Source: Candidatus Hydrothermarchaeota archaeon
GTDB taxonomy: Archaea; Hydrothermarchaeota; Hydrothermarchaeia; Hydrothermarchaeales; WAQR01
Direction: 5' to 3'
NCBI GenBank assembly: GCA_015520145.1
Contig: WAQR01000151.1
Location: 1-7,345, forward strand
Length of the DNA: 7,345 nt
Made by a program: the position numbers and the translations under genes. Below the pieces are notes generated by a model, which was not told the DNA's origin, did not search any database, and worked only from the letters and a program-made list of their open reading frames with translations. Positions 1-6,964 of the stretch are shown here, one piece after another (within the stretch, counting starts at the first letter, position 1; each line of letters starts with the position of its first letter).

Positions 1-2
1 GG

Positions 3-1454
3 GTTATATTGGGGAGACTTGCGGATAAAGATGCAAATATTGTTGTTTACAATGTTTATGGAGAAAAAATTGAGCATGTATTTGGCCGGCAAGCTCTGGG
101 AATGGTTTGGGATTATTCAGAATTAAATGTCTTTTCAGGAGTAAACGGAGACTGGAAGGCAAATAGAGATTGGGTAGTCCTATATCTCAACAAAACAATA
201 TTGACAAATGGGAAAACACACGTCACCCAATCCTCCGCAACTTCCCTATCCTTCCCAGACAACCACTTCGACGCCGTGCTTACCGATCCGCCTTACTACG
301 ACAATGTGCCCTACTCCCACCTCTCCGACTTCTTCTATGTCTGGCTTAAAAGGAGTGTTGGAGATTTGTTCCCAGACATCTTTGCAACACCCACAACCCC
401 TAAATCAAACGAAATCGTGGCATACACTCATGAACAGTCCTGGGAGGAGGCAAAGGGGTTCTTCGAAAACATGCTTTCAGGCTCATTTAAAGAAATACAC
501 CGCATCTTAAAACCCGGCGGAGTTGCCGTAATCGTCTACGCCCACAAAACAACCTCTGGCTGGGAGACCATGCTCAACTCCCTCGTAAATGCCGGCCTTG
601 TGGTAACAGCATCTTGGCCGTTACACACAGAAATGAAAACACGCTTGAGGGCAGCCGCCTCAGCCGCCCTCGCCTCCTCCATCTACATGGTCTGCCGAAA
701 AATCGACCGTAAAGAGGTCGGCTACTACAGCGAAATCCAGCCCCTGATAAAAGAGCGCATCGAGGAAAAGCTCCAGCAGTTCTGGAACGCCAAAATTGTT
801 GGCGGGGACTTCTTCATCTCTGCTATAGGCCCTGCCATGGAGGTCTTCTCAAAATATGAAAAGGTAGAGAAGTACTCCGGTAAAAGGGTTACAACCGCCG
901 ATCTCCTGGACTATATCCGCACCATCTCAACAGACTGGATAGTTAACCAGCTCCTGAAGGGGGCATCTTCAGGCAGCATAGACAGCGAATCCCACTTCTA
1001 CCTCACCTACCGCTGGACATACCTTGACAACACCGTGCCCTTTGACGATGCAAGAAAGCTTGCCAGTGCTGCTGGCGTGAACCTCGAAGACCTCTGGAAA
1101 AAAGGCGGTTTCGTAAAAAAGATGGGAGACAAAATAAAGGTCTTAAATCCAAAAGAAAGGGACACGTTCAAAATAAACAACATGGTAGACGTCATACACA
1201 AGACCCTGCTTTTGTGGGAGAACGGCAAAAGGGACGAGATAAACGAGCTTTTAAGCAGCACGGGCTATGGTGCAAGCCCCGCCTTCTGGCAGCTCTGCCA
1301 GGCAGTGGCAGAGAGCCTGACCAACGGCAACAAGGAAAAACAGCTTTTAGGGTGGTTCCTCATGGGCAAAGACAGCTACATAAGCGAAAGTGCGACAAGA
1401 AAACAAAAAGCCCTGGACGATTTCCAGAAGATTTCTCCCAAATCCAGTGGGTAA
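3..1454 (+). CDS. DUF1156-type adenine-specific DNA methyltransferase, C-terminal part (5' end cut by window)
   Basis: Likely an S-adenosylmethionine-dependent N6-adenine DNA methyltransferase of the COG1743/DUF1156 kind, the modification component of a predicted anti-phage system. The frame is open to the left edge, so the TTG at 9 is probably not the start; family members are roughly twice as long, and the DUF1156 N-terminus and AdoMet-binding motif I are missing here. Counting the TTG codon as residue 1, the catalytic motif IV reads TDPPYYDNVPY (DPPY at 93-96), followed by SDFFYVWLKR and, near 168-180, LKPGGVAVIVYAH, a Rossmann-fold strand typical of these enzymes. The segment FGRQALGMVWDYSELN (25-40) also fits the family. 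The C-terminal 200 residues carry no motif I recognise. Codons before about position 215 mostly end in A/T and after it often in C. The gene ends 73 bases before mntA on the same strand. Family assignment is confident; target sequence is unknown. Confidence 0.88.
   Translation, partial: VILGRLADKDANIVVYNVYGEKIEHVFGRQALGMVWDYSELNVFSGVNGDWKANRDWVVLYLNKTILTNGKTHVTQSSATSLSFPDNHFDAVLTDPPYYDNVPYSHLSDFFYVWLKRSVGDLFPDIFATPTTPKSNEIVAYTHEQSWEEAKGFFENMLSGSFKEIHRILKPGGVAVIVYAHKTTSGWETMLNSLVNAGLVVTASWPLHTEMKTRLRAAASAALASSIYMVCRKIDRKEVGYYSEIQPLIKERIEEKLQQFWNAKIVGGDFFISAIGPAMEVFSKYEKVEKYSGKRVTTADLLDYIRTISTDWIVNQLLKGASSGSIDSESHFYLTYRWTYLDNTVPFDDARKLASAAGVNLEDLWKKGGFVKKMGDKIKVLNPKERDTFKINNMVDVIHKTLLLWENGKRDEINELLSSTGYGASPAFWQLCQAVAESLTNGNKEKQLLGWFLMGKDSYISESATRKQKALDDFQKISPKSSG
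1168..1190 (+). repeat. Internal copy of an exact 23-base direct repeat (in the methyltransferase gene)
   Basis: These 23 bases, starting TCAAAATAAAC and ending CATGGTAGAC, recur exactly at 2209-2231. Here they are coding (FKINNMVD, near residue 390 of the methyltransferase). The flanks of the two copies do not match. Confidence 0.9.
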
Positions 1455-1527
1455 GATTTATCTCTCTCTCCAGCCAAGTATCATCTATACTTCATAATAC
1501 TGCAAAAAAAGGAGCCAACGAACAAAG

Positions 1528-1824
1528 ATGAAAAGTCTAAAAGAGATACGGAAAATACTCGCAGAGCATAAAGGGGAATTGAAAAAGAAGTATACAGTCA
1601 AACAAATCAGCATCTTCGGTTCTTTTGTAAGGGATGAGCAGAAAAAAACAAGCGATATTGATATTTTAGTTGAATTTGAAAAACCAATTGGTCTTAAATT
1701 TTTTGGACTTGCTGATCATCTGGAAGAGATATTAGGAGTAAAAGTTGACCTTTTTACACCCAATGCCTTAAAACAAAAACCAATACTTTGGCAAAGCGTT
1801 AAGGAGGACTTGATTTATGTCTAA
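1528..1824 (+). CDS. mntA: MntA-like antitoxin, minimal nucleotidyltransferase (MNT domain)
   Basis: A 98-residue minimal nucleotidyltransferase. In characterised HepT/MntA pairs this protein transfers AMP from ATP onto a tyrosine of the HepT RNase and so silences it. The active-site signature GSX10DXD is complete: G31-S32, then D43 and D45 within SDIDILVEF, and D74 in VKVDLF is a good third carboxylate. The ATG at 1528 follows an AAAAAAAGGAG stretch (1504-1514) at rather long spacing. It overlaps hepT by 8 bases, as expected for a co-translated antitoxin-toxin pair, with the antitoxin first. Codons are AT-rich compared with the methyltransferase body upstream and the ATPase downstream, which suggests independent acquisition. 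The family call is firm; the AMPylation activity is inferred from the family. Confidence 0.9.
   Translation: MKSLKEIRKILAEHKGELKKKYTVKQISIFGSFVRDEQKKTSDIDILVEFEKPIGLKFFGLADHLEEILGVKVDLFTPNALKQKPILWQSVKEDLIYV
1801..1807 (+). promoter_or_regulatory. Ribosome binding site of hepT inside mntA
   Basis: AAGGAGG lies 9 bases before the hepT ATG (1817) and inside the last codons of mntA. It supports the ATG at 1817 as the true start and indicates that toxin translation is strong and linked to that of the antitoxin. Confidence 0.75.
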
Positions 1825-2164
1825 GAGAGACTGGAAACTGTTTGCCACAGAGATATTGGAGAGCATTGGAAAAATTGAAAAATATGTTTATGCTCTATCA
1901 TACGAAGAATTTGTAAAAGATACAAAAACAAGAGATGCTGTTATAAGAAACCTTGAGATTATAGGTGAAGCTGTGAACCAAATACCTAAAAATATACAAC
2001 AAAAGTATGAAGAGATACCATGGTCACAAATTGTTGGGTTAAGACATCGTTTAATCCATGGATACTTTGTAGTGGACGATGAAATTGTCTGGCACATAAT
2101 TATTGATGAATTACCTGAACTGAAAAAGAAAATAGAGAAGGTTTTAAAGGAGGAAGGAAAATAA
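1817..2164 (+). CDS. hepT: HepT-like toxin, HEPN-domain RNase (DUF86)
   Basis: A 115-residue, all-helical HEPN protein of the DUF86/HepT family. Known members are metal-independent RNases that stop growth when not neutralised. The catalytic RX4HXY motif is intact as R76-HRLI-H81-G-Y83; Y83 is the residue equivalent to the tyrosine AMPylated by MntA in studied pairs. Preceding it is the conserved family stretch RNLEIIGEAVNQIP (44-57). The start overlaps the mntA end by 8 bases and the gene closes with tandem stops TAA-TGA (2162-2167). Codon use is AT-rich like mntA. Because the motif is complete, the toxin looks active rather than decayed. Its position between two defence genes suggests a role in guarding the locus or in abortive infection, though this is inference. 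Confidence 0.9.
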   Translation: MSKRDWKLFATEILESIGKIEKYVYALSYEEFVKDTKTRDAVIRNLEIIGEAVNQIPKNIQQKYEEIPWSQIVGLRHRLIHGYFVVDDEIVWHIIIDELPELKKKIEKVLKEEGK

Positions 2165-2208
2165 TGAGACAATCGCATCATCCAAGGATAATTCAATCCT
2201 CCGCCACA

Positions 2209-2231
2209 TCAAAATAAACAACATGGTAGAC
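2209..2231 (+). repeat. Second copy of the 23-base direct repeat, in the hepT-DUF499 spacer
   Basis: Exact copy of 1168-1190, lying 45 bases after the hepT stop and 29 bases before the ATPase start. The same frame still reads KINNMVD before a stop at 2238-2240. It seems to be a relic of the methyltransferase gene left at the border of the toxin-antitoxin insertion. The 14 bases TCCTCCGCCACATC at 2197-2210, which overlap its first two bases, also occur at 3426-3439 inside the ATPase gene. Confidence 0.85.
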
Positions 2232-2247
2232 ATGCGATAATATGAAT

Positions 2248-2252
2248 GGAGG
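2248..2252 (+). promoter_or_regulatory. Ribosome binding site that fixes the DUF499 start at 2261
   Basis: GGAGG ends 8 bases before the ATG at 2261. An in-frame ATG at 2246 overlaps this site and would put it inside the coding region, so 2261 is the better start. Confidence 0.7.
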
Positions 2253-2260
2253 TTTTTGAG

Positions 2261-4930
2261 ATGGAAAATTGGTTCGATATCGTCGACCCCCACAGGGACA
2301 TCAAAGACGGGGATTTCGACGAGGCGGTTTTTGCTGCCAAGTTAGACGACGTAGTTTCACTCACCGCACCGGCGGACTACAGCGACCCTTACACGTTTAT
2401 CAAAAAAACATATTTCACTCAAGGAATAACCTCACTGCTCAAAAATGTCATGCACAAACTCACCTTAGGAAAAGGAAGGGGTATCATAGAGATACAAACA
2501 CCTTTCGGCGGCGGCAAAACCCATGCCCTGGTATCCATCTACCACTACATAAAAAGCGGTGAAAAGATAAAATCCATTTTACCTGCCGGCCTTGAAACCA
2601 TAGACTCCCGGATTGCCGTTATCGTCGGCACATCTCTAAATCCCCTGGAAGGCAGGGAAACTGACGGCTTAAAAATAAACACCCTCTGGGGCGACATAGC
2701 ATACCAGCTTGCAGGCAAAGCAGGGTACAAATTTTTCGAAAAGAACGACACAGAGAAGATCGCTCCAGGGAAAGAAAAGTTGGGCCGGTTCCTGCGGGAA
2801 CAGCAGCCCTTCATACTCCTTTTCGATGAAATCCTCGAATATGTGGTCAGGGCTGCCGGCGTCCACTACAAAGATACAAATCTCGCCACACAGACCTACG
2901 CCTTTTTGCAGGAGCTTACAGAAACCGTTTCCTCAATCAAAAAGGGGATGATGATAGTTACCCTGCCATCAAGCGACATTGAAGACCCAAGTGAAAAATC
3001 TGGAGAAAGTTTGAGAAGGCTTGAAAAGATCTTCGGAAGACTGGAATCCATAGAAACGCCCGTAAAAGGTGAAGAGGTCTACTCCATAATCTCCAGGCGA
3101 CTCTTTGAAAGAACCATAGACGATGGCAAAAAAGACAGGATAATCCACGAGTACTTTGACCTTTACCAGAAGAACAAGGACGAGCTTCCCCAGAAAGCCC
3201 GGGACATAAATCTGAAAAGAAAGATGGAACTTGCCTATCCGTTCCATCCTGATCTTATAGATATTCTAGATGAGAAATGGGGGACCTACGCATCGTTCCA
3301 GAGAACACGGGGCGTCCTGAGGCTCCTGGCAAACGTCGTTGAGGACCTGTACAAAAGAGAAAAGAACATCGATATAATCCTGCCCTCAGACATAAACCTC
3401 GAGAATCCATCCATACGAAGAGAGTTCCTCCGCCACATCGGAAATGAATACGAGAGCGTTATCGGCTCAGACATCGCCGGACATGATGCAAAGTCCCAGG
3501 CAATGGACAGGGAAAATAAAAAATGGAAGCACCTGGCAGAGAGGATTTCCACATCTATCTTCTTCCATTCCTTCACAGTAAAAGGTTCAGATGAGGGCAT
3601 AGACCTTCCCTATATAAAGTTCGCCACCCTTCACCATGACACCATCCCCTCGATGGTCACCGAGGTCCTGCAAAAACAAGCAAAGACCCTCTGGTATCTC
3701 AACGAAAAAAACAACAGGTTCTACTTCTCAAAAATCCCCAACCTCAACCGCATGATACTGGACAAAAAAGAACTATTCAGCGAATCCTATGAAGAAGAGC
3801 TAAAAGAGGTTCTGAGACGGGAAGCTGGAAGGGCATTTTCCACCTACATCTGGCCAAATTCTTCTGAAGACATACCCGATAACCAGGAGATAAAGCTGGT
3901 TATCCTGAATCCTGATTTAAATGAAGGTGACGTAGATTCCTGGTTTGATAAAAAAGGTAATAACTTCAGGATTTACAAAAATACCCTGATATTCGCCTTT
4001 TCTGACCCATCGGCTTTTGCTGCCGTAAAAGATGAGCTAAAGACCTACCTTGCCCTAAAAGACATAAAACAAGAGATAGAAGCAGGGAAAAACGAGCCGC
4101 TAAAAGAGAAACTCCCTGAAGTCAAAGAACGCATGAAAAAAATCGACCGGGACTTTTCTTACAACCTTCGCAGGATGTATCATATACTCCAGGTGGGAAG
4201 TGGAGTAATCGATTTAGGGCAGCCAAGTGTGGGAAAAGAGGCCCTATCCGGATGGTATAAAACCGAGCTGGGATACAAAGAAAAACTTGTCAACAGCCTC
4301 CACTACAGGTTTATTATCGACAAATTCCTTGTCAACAAAAGAGTATCCACAAAAACATTGCTTGAGCAGTTTTACAAAGACAGGAATATGGTCATGCTGG
4401 CGTCACCAGAAGTCCTTAGACATGCCATACGCCAGGGCGTCGCAGATGGTGCATTGGGCATTGCGGTTTACAAAGATGAGGAAATTGATGAAGACACCTT
4501 CAAATTCAAAACAAACATCTCCACAGGTGAAATAACCTTTTATGAAAATGAATACCTGGTACCAAAAGACGTCTGCCAGAAATTCAAACAAGAACTTGAA
4601 AGTAAGGAGGATGTGGACAGATATACTCCCAGTGAAGCTGAGACTGAGCGGATAAAGGACCCTCTTAGATCCCAATCAGAAAGAGTTACAGCACCACCAC
4701 AAAAATATAGAAAAGTCATATTAAAGATAGAGGGCATCCCCTCCACAAAAATCGCAGACCTGAACAGGGGCGTTTTGATGCCAATCAGTCAGGAAGTCGG
4801 GGACTTCAAGCTGAAAATTGAAATAGATATTTCAGACGAAGAGGGGATTTCCAAATCAACTATAGAGGACAAAGTAAAGGAGACAATTCATCAGATAGGG
4901 GGGAAGATCGTGGATGAAGACCTGGGATAG
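2261..4930 (+). CDS. DUF499-family P-loop ATPase (COG1483-like), predicted anti-phage defence component
   Basis: An 889-residue predicted AAA+-like ATPase of the DUF499 family. The Walker A motif is TPFGGGKTH, with K86 and T87 binding the nucleotide phosphates, and the Walker B motif is FILLFDEILEYV with D189-E190 (numbered from the ATG at 2261). The middle part (about 300-650) is helical and charged. The C-terminus carries a KVILKIEGIP...LNRGVLMPI segment, which fits the end of family members. No membrane segment or signal peptide is seen, so it should act in the cytoplasm. In known clusters this family pairs with DUF1156 methyltransferases, often with a helicase; both core partners are present here on the same strand, and no helicase is seen in the window. 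Length and motifs look complete. What the ATPase drives (translocation, remodelling or signalling) cannot be read from the sequence. Confidence 0.88.
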   Translation: MENWFDIVDPHRDIKDGDFDEAVFAAKLDDVVSLTAPADYSDPYTFIKKTYFTQGITSLLKNVMHKLTLGKGRGIIEIQTPFGGGKTHALVSIYHYIKSGEKIKSILPAGLETIDSRIAVIVGTSLNPLEGRETDGLKINTLWGDIAYQLAGKAGYKFFEKNDTEKIAPGKEKLGRFLREQQPFILLFDEILEYVVRAAGVHYKDTNLATQTYAFLQELTETVSSIKKGMMIVTLPSSDIEDPSEKSGESLRRLEKIFGRLESIETPVKGEEVYSIISRRLFERTIDDGKKDRIIHEYFDLYQKNKDELPQKARDINLKRKMELAYPFHPDLIDILDEKWGTYASFQRTRGVLRLLANVVEDLYKREKNIDIILPSDINLENPSIRREFLRHIGNEYESVIGSDIAGHDAKSQAMDRENKKWKHLAERISTSIFFHSFTVKGSDEGIDLPYIKFATLHHDTIPSMVTEVLQKQAKTLWYLNEKNNRFYFSKIPNLNRMILDKKELFSESYEEELKEVLRREAGRAFSTYIWPNSSEDIPDNQEIKLVILNPDLNEGDVDSWFDKKGNNFRIYKNTLIFAFSDPSAFAAVKDELKTYLALKDIKQEIEAGKNEPLKEKLPEVKERMKKIDRDFSYNLRRMYHILQVGSGVIDLGQPSVGKEALSGWYKTELGYKEKLVNSLHYRFIIDKFLVNKRVSTKTLLEQFYKDRNMVMLASPEVLRHAIRQGVADGALGIAVYKDEEIDEDTFKFKTNISTGEITFYENEYLVPKDVCQKFKQELESKEDVDRYTPSEAETERIKDPLRSQSERVTAPPQKYRKVILKIEGIPSTKIADLNRGVLMPISQEVGDFKLKIEIDISDEEGISKSTIEDKVKETIHQIGGKIVDEDLG

Positions 4931-4941
4931 CCGTAGAGTAA

Positions 4942-5091
4942 AGTCTTAAACAGGCAGAACGCCTCCATCAGTCTATTCTCAAAAAAGACTTTGAAGGAAA
5001 ACACGTCCCCCAGTATCCAAGCGATGAGCCAGCAGAAAAACTGCTGGAAAGGATAAAAGAAAGCAAAGCGGGGGTTGAGAAGAAAAAAAGA
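4942..5091 (+). pseudogene. hsdS: Remnant of a type I restriction specificity subunit (HsdS), C-terminal tail only
   Basis: The + frame from 4942 to 5091 reads SLKQAERLHQSILKKDFEGK at its start and then HVPQYPSDEPAEKLLERIKE, followed by a lysine-rich end. This closely follows the usual HsdS ending, in which a helical QSILKKAFEGKLVPQ segment leads into PNDEPAxxLLERI. Nothing upstream belongs to an HsdS body: an in-frame stop sits at 4939-4941 and the ATPase gene ends at 4930. There is no start codon or ribosome binding site, and the frame runs without its own stop into the antisense of the next gene. It therefore looks like a tail left when a deletion joined the ATPase gene to the end of an hsdS gene. 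The match is recognised by memory of the family, not by a search. Confidence 0.7.
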
Positions 5092-5099
5092 ACATGCCT

Positions 5100-6605
5100 C
5101 TATTCAAAATCTCCCATCATTCCCCAGGCTTCATCCCTACACAGGTACATATTTTCCTCTGGAAGATTGAACGCAAGAATAGGGGGATCCGTTCTTTCAC
5201 CATTTATCAAGATATCTCCATAGTACTTGTTATCATTGTATTTAAGCTCGAAAAACCACACATATCGAGATAAATGGGCATCATCTAGTTCCTCTCTATC
5301 CGCAACAATACGGTAATCAATCAAATGCGCCCTTGGGATATGTCCGGTAAATAACGTCTTGGCCGTAACAGAATCAACTAAAATCGGCCGAATTTTTATA
5401 TTTCCTTCTGAAATGTTAGAAAGGGCATTGGGAATTTCTTCTAAAAATGTTTTTGCCTCACCATACGGAACGCCTGCCATTGGAGGAGTGGGGGCGATGA
5501 TATCTGAAATTAAATCGTCTAAATGCTTTCCATTAATTTCACTTGGTAGAATCTGGTAAGGCAAACAGGTTTCGTCATGGACTATCAAACCATCCACTTC
5601 ATTTTCTTCGTTCAAGGAATGCCCTATCGCCACGATAGCATGTGGTTCGCCCTCTTCGTCTTCTCTCCACGGGAGAACCGATGAATCGCTAAATGTTAAT
5701 ATCGTAGGAATGCCGGATTCAATATAGGCATAAGCACTTTCCAATGAAGGAATAGATTCTGGAAATGGGTGGAATTCCTCATCGCAGTTAGGGCATTGAA
5801 CCGGATAAGAGAAACAATTGTGAACCTTGTATCCAAACGCCTCCAAAATACTTGAAATTTCAATACTCGACATCCCTTCAGAATCAGATGCAGACATTAA
5901 ATCTTCTAAAATCTCTCTTTCTGCGACGGCTCTAATTTGGGGTACTGTAGGGGCTTTTTTATGATCTAAAATTAAAAAAGCCGTCCGTAAAGCAAAATCC
6001 GCACAAACACCCAGGCCAATTTCCGCCTCCTCTCCATGCCTCTCCATAGGAAATGACATGGGTACACACGAAATTTTGGTGTTGTCTATTTCAGACCTGT
6101 CGCACATTGAATATGAAGAGGAGTATTGTTTTAAACAGGAAAGATAATACCCATTATCACCATTCATCCAATGAGGTGGAGAGAGATAAATCTCACATAT
6201 TTGACTACCACCCCATCTAAGATCAACAAATCCTTTCTCTTCTTCAATTGAAATCCAGATTCGTTTATCATGAGGGTTAGGAAAATCTAATTTCTCTCTG
6301 ACTCTCCTGACCATCTCAGACGCCATTCTTCTCTGGTCAGGAGTATATCCTTCCAGGACTTCTGCGAATACACCGGATTCATTGTCTGTATTTTCTAAAA
6401 TACCGGCAATCAAAGTAGGACTAAAAAAGAAACCCGCATTAACCTTACTTAAATACTGTAATCTCTCTTCATCCCATTCAGGATTATATGCCGGTTTAAT
6501 CTCAATACAATTGCATGGAGTTCCATCGGGAATGTAACCACATAAATCTAATATTCTAGAAATCGGTGCAAAGTTACAGGTTTCCAGAGACTGACACGTT
6601 GGCAT
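5100..6605 (-). CDS. Uncharacterised protein with papain/C39-like cysteine peptidase fold
   Basis: A 501-residue soluble protein I do not recognise as a named family. Its centre resembles a papain-like or C39-like peptidase: C201 in GLGVCADFALRTAFLIL is a candidate nucleophile at a helix start, H322 lies in EPHAIVAIGHSL, and D344 in LIVHDETC completes a Cys-His-Asp order. Between them, SSIEISSILEAFGYKV and ESGIPTILTF match the usual helix and strand spacing of such domains. The first 200 residues are a separate region rich in cysteine (C4, C10, C22, C31, C33), and a lone CPNC pair sits at 271-274. The last 100 residues form another region (SRYVWFFELKYNDNKYYGDI). No signal peptide or membrane helix is seen. 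The ATG lacks a good ribosome binding site and follows the 59-residue gene by 3 bases, so translation is probably coupled. Substrate is unknown; a transglutaminase-like or inactive relative is possible. Confidence 0.75.
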   Translation of the reverse strand: MPTCQSLETCNFAPISRILDLCGYIPDGTPCNCIEIKPAYNPEWDEERLQYLSKVNAGFFFSPTLIAGILENTDNESGVFAEVLEGYTPDQRRMASEMVRRVREKLDFPNPHDKRIWISIEEEKGFVDLRWGGSQICEIYLSPPHWMNGDNGYYLSCLKQYSSSYSMCDRSEIDNTKISCVPMSFPMERHGEEAEIGLGVCADFALRTAFLILDHKKAPTVPQIRAVAEREILEDLMSASDSEGMSSIEISSILEAFGYKVHNCFSYPVQCPNCDEEFHPFPESIPSLESAYAYIESGIPTILTFSDSSVLPWREDEEGEPHAIVAIGHSLNEENEVDGLIVHDETCLPYQILPSEINGKHLDDLISDIIAPTPPMAGVPYGEAKTFLEEIPNALSNISEGNIKIRPILVDSVTAKTLFTGHIPRAHLIDYRIVADREELDDAHLSRYVWFFELKYNDNKYYGDILINGERTDPPILAFNLPEENMYLCRDEAWGMMGDFE

Positions 6606-6608
6606 TTA

Positions 6609-6788
6609 TTATCTACCCAACTGTCTAACCAAGATTTTTCTCCTGTTTATCTCTTTCCCGACAGAATCAAGCTCGACAAGTAGTTTTTTCATGCTGACAT
6701 TACCGGAATTATCCATAATTACTGCTCTATCAACGAGACCCTTCCCAGGACCAATTTTAAAACCAGCAGATGCTCCGTTTGATCTCAC
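6609..6788 (-). CDS. Small protein of unknown function (59 aa), first gene of the minus-strand pair
   Basis: A GTG-started frame of 59 residues that begins MRSNGASAGFKIGPGKGLVD and ends in the basic stretch NRRKILVRQLGR. It has a near-perfect ribosome binding site, AAGGAGGTGA, whose AGGAGG core ends 7 bases before the GTG, and it closes with tandem TAA stops (6606-6611). The stop is 3 bases from the ATG of the peptidase-like gene, which itself has no clear ribosome binding site. The protein is soluble and net basic in its second half, with a glycine-rich first half and no cysteine. I cannot assign a family. It could be a partner, regulator, inhibitor or substrate of the downstream protein. 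Confidence 0.65.
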   Translation of the reverse strand: MRSNGASAGFKIGPGKGLVDRAVIMDNSGNVSMKKLLVELDSVGKEINRRKILVRQLGR

Positions 6789-6792
6789 TAAC

Positions 6793-6802
6793 TCACCTCC
6801 TT
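6793..6802 (-). promoter_or_regulatory. Strong ribosome binding site of the 59-aa gene
   Basis: The minus strand reads AAGGAGGTGA, a full complement to the usual 16S rRNA 3' end, placed correctly for the GTG at 6786-6788. It is the main argument that this small frame is translated. Confidence 0.8.
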
Positions 6803-6964
6803 AGTGACATATCCTGGCAATATTATCGCTAATTTTATTGCTTTCCAGTTTCTATGCTATAATATATATAAGTATTTCTATATGGATTTCTTATGTATTC
6901 TATATCTACCTGTATAACTTATATATCTTTTCCAGCGCTTTCACTAGGATAAGTATCTTAATAC
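6803..6964. promoter_or_regulatory. AT-rich non-coding stretch with promoter-like boxes on both strands
   Basis: This stretch is rich in TATA steps, notably 6858-6880 and 6890-6930. On the + strand an extended -10-like TGCTATAAT lies at 6855-6863. On the minus strand, which must carry the promoter of the 59-aa gene and the peptidase-like gene, TTATATATATTATA (about 6859-6872) could be an archaeal TATA box and GCGATAAT (about 6824-6831) a weak bacterial -10. No convincing -35 box is seen for either. No intact gene is present. Confidence 0.4.

Noticed and set aside
1452..1468. 15-base match AGATTTATCTCTCTC between the spacer after the methyltransferase and the minus strand near 6179-6193
   Set aside because: The shared bases are a low-complexity CT run, and the match does not extend. 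It is probably chance.
2164..2217. 17-codon + frame starting in the hepT stop (TAATG) with an AAAGGAGG site 9 bases upstream
   Set aside because: The spacing is right, but the product is tiny, resembles no family, and overlaps the scar made of copied pieces. The purine-rich site is also simply the lysine/glutamate-rich end of hepT.
5029..5047. Perfect 7-base hairpin CCAGCAG-AAAAA-CTGCTGG between the convergent genes, as a terminator
   Set aside because: No T run follows it on either strand, and it falls inside the conserved PAEKLLE coding part of the HsdS relic. The T-rich minus-strand stretch at 5082-5094 has no stem beside it.
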